Shown here: positions 12,309-22,079 of the stretch, one piece after another | Layout of the letters: the number at the start of each line of letters is the position of its first letter | How positions within the stretch are numbered: position 1 is the stretch's first letter | Translations under genes and position numbers: made by a program | Notes under the pieces: model-generated | Databases searched by the model: none | What the model was told of the DNA's origin: nothing | Seen by the model: the letters and a program-made list of their open reading frames with translations, nothing else | Source: Lojkania enalia | Lineage: Eukaryota; Ascomycota; Dothideomycetes; Pleosporales | Assembly: GCA_010094045.1 (NCBI GenBank) | Contig: ML986622.1 | Coordinates: forward strand, 272,840 to 336,839 | Reading direction: 5' to 3' | Length of the DNA stretch: 64,000 bases

Positions 12309-14461
12309 ATGGCTACTCAGTATAAATACTGTAAATTTACAGCGCCGCGGCAATTTCGGCTTTTGAGAATATATCCTGCCTTAGAAGAGAGCCGGGAGCG
12401 ACGATCCAGCAATGAACCACCTTCGACAAAAGGCTACTCACTTGATCTCATCACCACATTACTAGACAATGCGCCATCTTTTGAAACAGTCCCGTATGTT
12501 TGGGGCACTGGGAATCGCAATGTGGAACTAGAATTCAAAGGAGGTAGTTCACTCAAAATCACTCAGCGACTGTTTGATTCTTTGATAGAACTAACACGAA
12601 ATTGTTCTACTGGCTACTTATGGATCGACCAGATATGTAGGCGCCGACTGCCAACGTTACAGTGACAACACTAAGATTCGCAGGTATTGACCAAGAAAAC
12701 GACAGAGAAAAAGCTCATCAAATCCCTCTGATGGCTGAGATATATAAATCCTGTGATCGAGTTCTGATATATCTCGCGTCTGATCTCTTCCCGCAAACAA
12801 TGCAAGATATTTTCAAACAAATCACCAATGTGGCGGAATTACACGTTCCTGATGCACAACAAGCAGCAATGGATTTGGCAAAGAAAGCTGTGGCAGAGTA
12901 TCTCAATGATGAAACCGGATACATACAATATGAGAAAGTCGGATCGCACTTGCTTCAATTCTGTAGGTCATATCAACGGCTAGACTCCATACTAAAGGTC
13001 ATACCAAGCCCGCTTCGACGCATACCAATCGTACTGCTCTCCTCTTATCTTTTCAAGCACGTAAATTTCCCTTTTATAGTACTTTACCTCTTCTTCAGTC
13101 ACCCTTGGTTTGGCAGAGCTTGGACCTTCCAAGAACGGGCCCTTCCCCGAAGACACGAAATCCTAGTTTTCGGATCCAAGGTGGACTGGAAGGTCCTGGA
13201 CGACATAACCTTCTCTTCCTTCGAAAAATATGCGGTGCGGGAGTCTGATCCGACGTTAATCTATTCATTCTTACCAGTTCGGCGAGGACTCCCTATCATA
13301 ATGCGCCCCAAGTATCTTGAGAAAGAGAAGTACCATTTTACATCCATTCTGAATGCGGTACTGCCGAACAATGAGGTCAGCGTTCACCAGGATCTCGTCT
13401 ATGCCTTCTATGAATTCATAGACAAATCAATACGGCCTCCTATTGACTACTCTCTGTCTTGGGCTGAGCTGTTCACTCGAGTGACAGGGGCTGGTATCGA
13501 TCAGTGCAAAGACCTTCATGTGTTTCAGCATTTGCAGAGGCACAGCACGCGACAGTGGGACGGCAGAAAGACACTTCCCTCCTGGGTACCCAACTGGTCA
13601 GAGAGACCAATACATAGGATATCTCTAGAATCAATGCGTATTTACGGAAAGTTCAATGCCGACTTAAGTCGCCAGTGTCTTAATCCCACTACCGATAATG
13701 TATTTCATCTTCGGGTCCGCGGTCATACAATCGACGCGATTGAATCTATTTTCGAATCGTATCATCGTTCTGAGGATATCGAGGAGACCATATCCAGATT
13801 TCCCAACTTTGTTAGAACAGTTCAGAGGGCCCATACAGATCGAATGGAAGAGAGCATTCAGAAGCGAGATCCGGAAAGCCTTGACTGCACCAGGGGGCGT
13901 CAGTCCATGATAGCAACAGTGCCAAACTCGAACCAGATGAAGGCCAGAGAAAGCGTGCAATACACCATTGCTTCCATAGTACGCATAGCAGTCGTTTGCG
14001 ATATTTTTGAAGAGTTTGAAATTGGAAAACATACACTATGGACGAAGTCGACTGAGCGCGACTTTCACAACAAGTTCGTAGCAACAATTCAACGCCAAAC
14101 AAGAAATAGACTAAGAACAGACTTCATGGTGCTTATTGAAGAGTTCAATGCGTGGTTTTCCAACATAATTGATAGCTTCGTTCACAGCGAGAAATTTGAG
14201 AGGTGTCTGATGAGCCTCTTGACCTCCTGGGAAGCTGGTACTGTTCTGTTGACAAGTTCAGGACGCATGGGCTTTGTTTATGGCAACGCAATGGCCAAGG
14301 ACATTGTGTGTATATTACATGGGTCTAGAGTTCCTGTTGTACTAAGACCGGCAAATGATAGGATGTATAGAGTGATTGGTTGGTGCTATCTAGACAACGT
14401 CGTGTTTGGGGAGGCGGTCACGTGGAAAGAAGATGAGGCCGCCGAATTCATCTTATGCTGA
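12309..14461 (+). CDS. HET-domain (heterokaryon incompatibility) protein
   Basis: Exons 12309..12636 and 12684..14461 give 701 residues; the 47-base intron joins ...LWIDQI-C-IDQEN. The N-terminal HET domain (about 20-230) shows its three hallmark blocks: FETVPYVWGTG near residue 58, LWIDQICIDQEND near 105 with the following PLMAEIYKSCDRVLIYLA, and WFGRAWTFQERAL near 260. HET domains are cytosolic effector domains that trigger cell death after non-self fusion in filamentous fungi; they are related to TIR domains (family knowledge). The remaining roughly 440 residues contain no NACHT or WD40 repeats. They end in a segment (MGFVYGNAMAKDIVCILHGS...VIGWCYLDNVVFGE) typical of HET proteins, where a late region commonly reads D.v.vl.G...P.vLR. 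It appears intact and lies next to a gene-poor stretch. Confidence 0.9.
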
Positions 14462-16048
14462 TGTAAACATTGAAAGCGACTAGTAAAAGGCGGCTATAGG
14501 CGGGCTTTAAACAAATATTGTCTAGTGATAAAATTTTCACTATACATCCCAGACTATTGTTCGCCAGTCGATTCTGCTGGTGCTAACTGCTGTGCTAATC
14601 TAACATAACTAAGTAATATTCCACTCTTCAAACAAATGTATGAACCCTCGTGCCCGCATGCAAATCCTAATCTTCTACACTCCAATACTCGTCCACAACA
14701 ATACAACTTTAAATCATTGATTATTGATATTCCTATCGTGGGTTCATTATGATTTGAAGTTGACTAGAATCGAAACTGTAAGGTATCAGGGTAGATGAGG
14801 AGGAGAACTGCATTGATTGCTATATGTTGAGAGTCAAGGAGCTATATGCTGTCTGCTCTCCTGTTCCACCATATTAAGGCTAGTCCTCGATAGGTGTCCT
14901 ACTACACAGAATGTTATACCAACCATACAATTCACTCCAAAACAAAGGTTACAAGGCATCCTTAACTACATCCCGAATGTATCCGTAAGCTGGGGTTGAA
15001 TCAGCAACATTATTGATTATAAACTGATTTGCATACATTCTAGCAAAAGCCTCTGAGATTTTATTCTCATGCCTTTAGGCCCCGGAGAAATTCCTACAAT
15101 ATCCAAGCTGCAACAAAAATTTGCACTGACTAATCCCTCCCCCTGAATCTCCATACGTTTGCCCCAGCGGGTCGTTCCATCCTGCCTCTCTGCAATAAAG
15201 TGATTCGTGTTATCCTACATCTCGGTGATGTAGATGCCTATTTCTGCCTTTTTATTTTTTGGGGCAATGTCCCTTGCCAAGCTCACCTTTACAAGATTTG
15301 GTCTCAGCCTATAGACGGGTGATTTCTCATTGTTTGTCGGGATCTTGAAAGTCTTCGTCAATCTGATCTCACAGTTGCGCCTGAGAGGAACGGGAGGGTT
15401 GGCAACTTCGTTGTGGTATTCTACGGCCTAAATCCGTTCAAGAACAAGACGAATACAAGTGTCTACATGCATCAGGCGAGGACAGTCCTCCGTAATTGGA
15501 GAGACTGGTATATATTTAACTAGTAATATTGCTCCTGAGGAGAGTGGCAGTCCGTGAATATCGGCAATGTAGTAGGGCGAAAACTGGAGGTTAGTTTTGC
15601 TTTATCTTTGTACACACAGAAGCAGCAGTTATCCAAATTGGGCTTTCAATAATCAAGAAGAATAGTAAAGGAGAGATTTGTAGCAAGAAGGCGCAATAGA
15701 CGTTTACATGGATAAGAAAATATCTTAGTCATGCTGTGAGTGAAGCGAGTTGCTGTTCGATGATTCATAGGCAACCAATGGTGCGGGTAGTTCTAAGGTT
15801 CTATAGCCATCGCTGCCAAAGACTAATGATCTTCCTTTACTTTGTAATGATCTAATCACATCGTCTTAGTTACTTGCTAATAAGCTCCGGATTTCTGTAT
15901 TGGCAATCGAAAACCAGCTACCATAATGATAAGCCATCAGCCCCAAGTCTTGAAACCGTCAGTCTCAAAACAAACGCTCCTTACGTCCGCCATTCCTTAG
16001 TAGCCACCCAAAGAACCAACTCAGTCTACTCTTTTCATCAATACCGCA
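14462..16048. other. Gene-poor stretch after the HET gene
   Basis: About 1.6 kb, AT-rich (for example 14500-14780 and 15640-15720), with only short chance frames on either strand. I see no terminal repeats or transposase fragment. Its last bases hold the 3' end of the minus-strand tyr1 transcript. Confidence 0.45.
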
Positions 16049-17876
16049 TTAGTCCTCTCTTGTCTTTTCTAAAATTGTTTTAATCATTTCGTTCCCCAAC
16101 CTCGTCGCCTCAGGAAACCTAGGCGCAAAGTAATTCTGAATTTGTTCAAACTTCTCCCTATAGCCATCAAAGTGACCTAGGGAAACTCGGGAACTCCAGT
16201 CGCGAGCGGCGAAGGTGAATTCCAAGTCGTCCGCGCGAAAGGTGTTGTCTGTAATGGCGGTGTCGATGCATTCTTCAAGGAGGGCGGGGTTTCGGAATAG
16301 GTACTCTGTTATGCCAAGCCACATGCGGAAAAGCTGTGGAGGTGCTTAGTAGAAATAAAGGAGTTGGGGATAAGGGAAGGACAGATGAGAAATGTGCACA
16401 AGAGAGGAGGAGCACAGGGAACTTACGGGCGTCGAACAGATCATATGATCGTAAGGTACGATGCCAAGTTTCCACCAGCAATCTACCATAGCCAGCAAAC
16501 TTAGATGATTATTCTTCAACCGTTTTTCTGGGATTGTGCCTAGACTAAATCGGTCAAGAACCTCGTCTCTGAGCAACAAATCCTTTCCCCTGTCATCTTT
16601 GAAAACGGCCTTCCCTGCGGCATGTATGCGGTTACTGAATTCCTCGCGCTGCCCGGCCAGCATGAGCTTGAAGAGCTCGGTGACGGATTCAGCGTACTGC
16701 TTTATCTGTTTCTGGGCATCCGGGTTCAGGATAGCCAACCCAGCGTATACGTGCCATTTGTTAGCATAGATACGGAGGGTGACGTTGATCTTCACATTTT
16801 CGATACCGCCGATGTAGCGTGGTGATTCCCAAGGGAACTGGTTGTTGGCGGACCAGGCGGCGCCCATAGATAGGAAGGCCGCATGTGTAACGGCCTGGGT
16901 GTCAGCAGTTATGCGGTCATGCTGCTGGCGTGTTAGGTAAACATGTTTAGAATTCAGGCAGGACAAAGCGCGCTCGACGAAGGCGAAGTCGGCGTCTGAG
17001 GCTCGGTGCCTAATCAGAACGAGAGGCTGTCCTCTCGGATCCACACCAGGCCCGTGGAGAGAATGGCAAGATACAATGCTGACATCCTTGGGGAGGTGTT
17101 TCTCGAAAGCTGTGATTTCCGGGGCTTTACAGGACGTCTGGCCACCAACAATGGCGCCGAGCTTGGTTGCTATTTATGGCTGTTGGTTAGGCTAGATAGG
17201 AGGCACGTAGCGATCGAGCATACATGGTCCAAAGGTTTCCACAACGGCATCGATGTTCTTGGCCTCAACGCTGTAGATGATATAATCGCTTGCCCGGGAG
17301 ACGAGATGACCGTTGGGCATGATTTCAACCCTCGGCTGGCGGAATCTCAGCAAAATTCTATTGTGAAGGTATATACAATTGCTATCCTACTCTGGCCTCA
17401 AACTCCTTCACCAATATATCATACTTCTCTGGGACATCGCAGGCATTGATTCTGCAAGTGGTTTCGCATTAGCCTCGATACGATCGAGAACGCAAACGGA
17501 GTCTGTAAGGTAGCATAAGGTTAGCTTCGTCCAATGATATTAATTGAGCAAAAGTCTAGGATGATCAAAGATTTCAGACAAAAGAGAATTAAGGTAGCGA
17601 GAGGTTACATCAGTGACAGCACATGCCTACTACTTGAAGTCAAGACGACGACAAGATAGACATGCACCATACTCGAGCCAAATGCACTCACGGTCATCAT
17701 GACACCAAAAAGAGGGCGTAAAACAAGTGTACTTACTAGAAGCCAGCTGGAGACGTTGCGGACTACTCGCGTGTGAAGACAAGGACCTACTTCCAACCTG
17801 CATCGCTCAACCTCCTCGCATACATCTTCCCCATGTCCCCCATGCCGATGATCCCAATGCTCTTGCCCTCATCCAT
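16049..17876 (-). CDS. tyr1: Prephenate dehydrogenase (NADP+), tyrosine biosynthesis
   Basis: Minus-strand exons, in transcript order: 17876..17791, 17451..17391, 17335..17224, 17169..16427, 16333..16049; 428 residues, close to the fungal norm. Tyr1 oxidatively decarboxylates prephenate to 4-hydroxyphenylpyruvate, the step before tyrosine, in the cytosol. Evidence: an N-terminal dinucleotide-binding GIIGMGDMGKMYARRL (residues 8-23), the SRASDYIIYSVEAKNID block, GAIVGGQTSCKAPE, SIVSCHSLHGPGVDPRGQ with the family's catalytic His region, TQAVTHAAFLSMG, and VDCWWKLGIVPYDHMICSTP joined by splicing to LFRMWLGITEYLF. The first intron, at 339 bases, is far longer than its neighbours. The third exon's acceptor (17336) is chosen because it alone keeps frame, so that join is less certain. 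The gene is divergent from rps14 with 215 bases between start codons. Confidence 0.93.
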
Positions 17877-18091
17877 CCTAACGGCTCGTTCAAAGTAAGT
17901 GGTTGCAAGTTCAGGACATGGCGGGCTGTGGGAGATAAAAAAGATCTGACAGGATTCCAGCCACAGAAGCTGCGGAGCGAGGATCGCTAGGGCCGGAACA
18001 ACAATTGGCCGCGCCCACTTGAATTCGACCGCCAAAAGTTCCACCCCATGGCTGTCACGACCCGACACGAGAAGAGTAACAGACTGCCAAC
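17877..18091. promoter_or_regulatory. Shared divergent promoter, tyr1 / rps14
   Basis: Only 215 bases separate the start codons of tyr1 (minus) and the uS11 gene (plus), so both promoters and both 5' UTRs must share this segment. No CACGTG box or clear TATA box is visible. Coordinated regulation is inference. Confidence 0.6.
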
Positions 18092-18706
18092 ATGCCGCCA
18101 AAGAAGAAGGTCGAGCGAGGCGCTCAGGAAAACATCCAGGTATCCTACTGCACATTGTACTAGAATCGTATCGCGGTTAGCTAACTCCTCCGCAGCTAGG
18201 GCCCCAGGTTCGCGAGGCAAGTCTCCACGATCTGCCTGAATGAGCAAGAATTGACTGTTGCAACAGGGCGAGCTTGTCTTTGGCGTTGCCCGAATTTTCG
18301 CTTCCTTCAATGACACCTTCGTCCACATCACCGATCTGTCTGGCCGCGAAACCATTGCTCGTGTCACTGGTGGCATGAAGGTCAAGGCTGACCGTGACGA
18401 ATCCTCGCCATACGCTGCCATGTTAGCGGCCCAAGACGTTGGTGCGTAGATCCATATCAAAATGTTCTAAGAAAAGATTCTGATTGATTTGAAGCTGCCC
18501 GGTGCAAGGAACTAGGCATTTCCGCCCTCCACGTCAAGATCCGAGCTACCGGTGGCAATGGCACCAAGACCCCCGGCCCCGGCGCTCAGTCCGCTCTTCG
18601 CGCTCTTGCCCGCGCTGGCATGCGCATTGGACGTATCGAGGACGTTACCCCCACCCCATCCGACTCTACCAGGAGGAAGGGCGGTCGCCGCGGTCGTCGT
18701 CTCTGA
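18092..18706 (+). CDS. rps14: 40S ribosomal protein uS11 (S14)
   Basis: Exons 18092..18139, 18196..18216, 18267..18441 and 18495..18706 give 151 residues, the exact family length. The protein is a component of the small-subunit head/platform and contacts rRNA near the mRNA exit. It starts [16 protein letters not shown], continues [20 protein letters not shown], and ends with the invariant [15 protein letters not shown]. Exon 2 is only 21 bases. The intron after it, 18217..18266, must use a GC donor (GAG|GCAAGT...CAACAG) to give ...QVRE-GELVFG, a join fixed by near-perfect conservation of this protein. Intron-rich 5' ends are usual for fungal ribosomal protein genes. Confidence 0.97.
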
Positions 18707-19177
18707 AAATATGCAGGATTATGGAACTGGTGGTTATCTATGGCATGGGATTTGGAGTTGCAACAAATTTTCAATTACGCGGGGAACGGCGCACGCCTGG
18801 TCTCCATGTTGAACTGGGCCTCCTGGGCTTAGTCGAGGTAGCATAGCTGAACAGAGCAATTTCTGCATCAAGACTCCTAGTCGGCTTGCTATGCTTAATG
18901 TATGAATTGCCGCTCCTCAAGATTTTAGAACACGATCACGCAGAGAGGGTACCGTGGGAAGGTTCAATGCCTGCTAATTAGACATGATTGAATATCTCTG
19001 GTTCCTTAACTGCCATTAATTTAAAGCCGAAGTTTATCTAGCTAAGCGCGAACTTATTCTGTTCGCATCTGGTTGGTGGGGAACGGCTTCGAGGTTCAGA
19101 CTGTGGTGGGCTAATCCTGGGGAAATTATAACCGAGGAGCAAGCCACACTTTAGAGCTTCAAAAGGTACACCCTTGC
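18707..19177. other. Intergenic, rps14 to phosphoesterase
   Basis: About 470 bases holding the rps14 3' UTR and the promoter of the next gene. No separate feature is recognised. Confidence 0.5.
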
Positions 19178-20290
19178 ATGGGCAGCCGAGACCCGAGTCA
19201 CCCACCCATCTCGCTATCTTCGAACTCGGGATCCACCTCGGTGATGGTCTTTGAGACCTTTGTCGGATGGCGCCGTCCTGGACGGCCGCCTTCGATCATT
19301 GATGCCTTTGAGCCGCGGCCATTTCCTCACCTCCTCTTCCAAGCTCCCGTGAAGCTCCTCCTCTATAACCTCTACCACTTTTTCAATTTTCTCCGGTCTT
19401 CACCAACACCGTCCAAACCGCCAATTCGTGTAGTTTGCATATCGGATACTCATAACCAAATCCCAGACGATATACCACCCGGCGATATTTTGATCCATGC
19501 TGGGGACTTAACCAACAATGGCAGCGTTGCAGAGATCCAGAAACAAGTAGATTTCCTAAATTCCCTTCCCCATAAAGAAATTGTAGTGATATCCGGCAAC
19601 CATGACACCTATTTGGACCCCCGAACACGGCCCTCTCTCTCAGAACACCAGCGATCCGGCTCGATAGACTGGAAACGAGTGCACTATCTCCAGCACCGAC
19701 GTCTCAGTCTTACCCTCCCCATAGACCCATCCCCCTCCGACTCCGATCGCGCACGTCTACTTTCCTCAAAGCATAGGAGAATAAGGATATATGGCGCACC
19801 ACAGATACCGGCATGTGGTCCGATGAGCGTACATGCGTTTCAGTATGAGAGGGGAAGGGATGCGTGGTCTGAAACCGTGCCAGAGGACACGGATATCCTC
19901 ATCACACATACACCACCGAAATACCACCTAGACCTCCCAATGCCTGCTGGAATGGGCTGTGAACATCTCTTGAAGGAAGTTAAGAGAGTCAAGCCGATCT
20001 TACATGTGTTCGGGCATGTACATTGGAGCGCAGGACAGATGGTTGTTTGGTGGGAAGGGTCTCATGAAGCGTATGAGAAAGGAATGTCAATCCAATCGCG
20101 GTGGACGCACGGCCTCCTTAACCCTTGGCTCTGGTGGAATGTGGTAAGAGTCGGATATCGCGGCCTTAGAGGGCTTATTTGGGATAGAATTTGGGGAGGC
20201 CAAGGGCCGAGGACGGTCATGGTGAATGCTGCGCAAATGATGGGGAACACAGGGAAAATTGGAAATATTGTGCAGGTTGTCGATATATGA
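19178..20290 (+). CDS. Calcineurin-like metallophosphoesterase (MPPED-like)
   Basis: A single exon, 370 residues. All five metal-binding blocks of the calcineurin-like fold are present in order: SDTHNQ (about residue 90), HAGDLTNNGS, ISGNHDTYLD, ITHTPPKYHLD and HVFGHVHWSAG. The arrangement matches the MPPED1/2-like (UPF0046) subfamily, whose members hydrolyse phosphodiesters with two metal ions; the natural substrate in fungi is not known. About 70 residues precede the domain, and a second Met at residue 23 (MVFETFVGW) may be the true start, since the first 22 residues are Ser/Pro-rich and look like leader. A Trp/Gly-rich tail follows the domain. No signal peptide is evident. Confidence 0.9.
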   Translation: MGSRDPSHPPISLSSNSGSTSVMVFETFVGWRRPGRPPSIIDAFEPRPFPHLLFQAPVKLLLYNLYHFFNFLRSSPTPSKPPIRVVCISDTHNQIPDDIPPGDILIHAGDLTNNGSVAEIQKQVDFLNSLPHKEIVVISGNHDTYLDPRTRPSLSEHQRSGSIDWKRVHYLQHRRLSLTLPIDPSPSDSDRARLLSSKHRRIRIYGAPQIPACGPMSVHAFQYERGRDAWSETVPEDTDILITHTPPKYHLDLPMPAGMGCEHLLKEVKRVKPILHVFGHVHWSAGQMVVWWEGSHEAYEKGMSIQSRWTHGLLNPWLWWNVVRVGYRGLRGLIWDRIWGGQGPRTVMVNAAQMMGNTGKIGNIVQVVDI

Positions 20291-20696
20291 GTGATTGATT
20301 CATAGCCTGTTTCCATAATATTGTTGCTGATGTTTAGCAGCTAACTGATGCTTCTAAGGTTGATAGGCTCATTGAACCTTAACTAGGTAAATTACCTCTT
20401 CAGCAGATTCTCTACCGTAGTAGATCGTCAAATACTCTTCTTTAGGTCTTGATTAAGTTTCTATTCCTTTACTCTCAAAGAAGGAAGGTCAACAAATGTG
20501 GCTAGGAAGACATGTAGAATGTAGAATGTAGAGAATATAAGTATCCTACAATGCATCTCATTTCTCCATCAATGCATTTGCTCCTCTCAAGCCGAGATTT
20601 ACTTTCTTTGCCTTTTCCCTGTTCATCATTTCCTTGTGTCCTTGATGAATCTTTCTCAAGGCGAGGTCTCTTCCAAATCTCAATCAAATAGTCACG
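20291..20696. other. Intergenic with a short tandem repeat
   Basis: About 400 bases downstream of the phosphoesterase. The only structure I see is a GTAGAAT/GTAGAGA repeat at 20514-20534. No gene is supported. Confidence 0.5.
20514..20534. repeat. Three-copy 7-base tandem repeat
   Basis: GTAGAAT, GTAGAAT and GTAGAGA follow each other directly. This is a trivial microsatellite-like repeat without apparent function. Confidence 0.6.
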
Positions 20697-21133
20697 ATGC
20701 TCTTCCCTATCCTCGAAATCGTCTTCATCGCCTCCATCACCGCTGTCCTAGTTGACTTCGCTTCCTTCAACCTCCCTGGCGAGACCAATAGGAGAAATGT
20801 TGGCTGGATAGACATCTACATTGGGAGCAAGGCTATCTCAATAAGTATGCAAGACTTATAGTTTACCTTCCACAACGCCTGCAAACTGTGCGGACAACTT
20901 CATGTCAAGAAGACAAAATAGGGCGAGAATACAACGCGGTCGCGCCCGTTCCTGGAGGACTGAATTTGCAGCAAATCGAGGGTGCAATTACTATTACAGC
21001 CTTCGACACATATGGCACATATTCGAAACGAAAGTCGACAAATGAATCGATCGCAACGGGCTTACGGATGCCCTGGCCGAAACCGGTAATGCTGCGTCCG
21101 TTTCAAAAGAAGATCAGATCCAGCCCCAAGTAA
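20697..21133 (+). CDS. Possible small two-exon gene, N-terminal hydrophobic segment
   Basis: Low-confidence model. The ATG at 20697 opens 49 codons beginning MLFPILEIVFIASITAVLVD, a plausible signal anchor. A donor GTATGC at 20845 and an acceptor ending at 20909 (65-base intron) would join in frame to a 74-codon stretch ending at 21133, giving about 123 residues. No domain is recognised. In favour: the hydrophobic start, the two open frames and the matching phase. Against: no clear CTAAC branch site, an atypical acceptor and a non-conserved look. It may be a chance pair of frames. Confidence 0.3.
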
Positions 21134-22079
21134 AAATTCTAAAACTACGAGCCTACATATGCGAAAATAATTGTCTAGGAAACGCCCAGCCTTGCTAAAC
21201 CTCTCATTCTGGATGACGAGGGCTTCGAGATAGGTTAAATGACAATCATTATCCTGTACAAGTCCGATTTAAGGACATGGTGTCAGTAGAAAGATATTAG
21301 GCATTCTATCAAATCTAGGGCCGTGCTTGATGTTTTCTGTTGAGGATATGGTTGGTGACGAATGGTTTCTTTTTTGGATTTACTGTTTCTGCTTATGTTT
21401 TTTGTTATGTTGTCGCTCCTTAAGTGCAGAGACTATTTTTGACTTTGTATGCCTATACATCTTAGCCTAGGAGAGAAGAAATAAAGTTTTTTGGCATTCT
21501 TTCACTCCAATGAAATAATTATTTAAGCTCTAATGTCATGTACTAGTGCGGCACTCATTTATTCTGAATCGAGCGACGCTAGCTAGATTACACACTTCGA
21601 GGAGTGGCGCAGTCAGTGGCTGAGGGGAGGACAGCGCGATACCTGGCAGAACTTTGGTGCCAAATTGCGGCTATGATACCTTTCTTCCATGTCCAACCCT
21701 TCAAGAATGTTTTAGTTGGGAGCTCTATCTCTGTGTATTTCAATGAATAAGCTACCGGTAAGATTATCGACCGCGATCCTGTTCACCGGTCCCTAATACA
21801 GTGAACGCCTGGGATCGGCCCCAGTCGTGGCAGTCGTGGCGATCGTGGAGGCTGAGCCCCGGGCAGACTGCACGCGTCTACAGCATATAAGATAACCTTG
21901 CCGGCGCTTCTGGAGCTTTAGTTGTAGCCTAAAATTCCACTTATTCTTCTGTGTTCTTGTTGTTCCGCATCGCGTTCTGTACCTCTTTTATTTTGGGGGG
22001 GCATAGCATTGTGTGCGTCGCATACTCCAGAATCTACTACCAATTTTGGTATACTTTTCATTTCCAAGTGCTTGCTATC
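21134..22079. other. Intergenic upstream of HeLo-pseudokinase gene
   Basis: About 950 bases with no supported gene. It contains the 9-base tandem repeat at 21822-21848 and a T/G-rich run near 21990. The last few hundred bases are presumably the promoter of the HeLo gene. Confidence 0.5.
21822..21848. repeat. Three-copy 9-base tandem repeat
   Basis: CAGTCGTGG twice, then CGATCGTGG, about 230 bases upstream of the HeLo-pseudokinase start. It could be a repeated factor site or chance; only its presence is certain. Confidence 0.6.

Noticed and set aside
14462..16048. Possible decayed transposon in the AT-rich stretch after the HET gene
   Set aside because: No terminal inverted repeats, target duplication or transposase or reverse-transcriptase motif could be found by eye.
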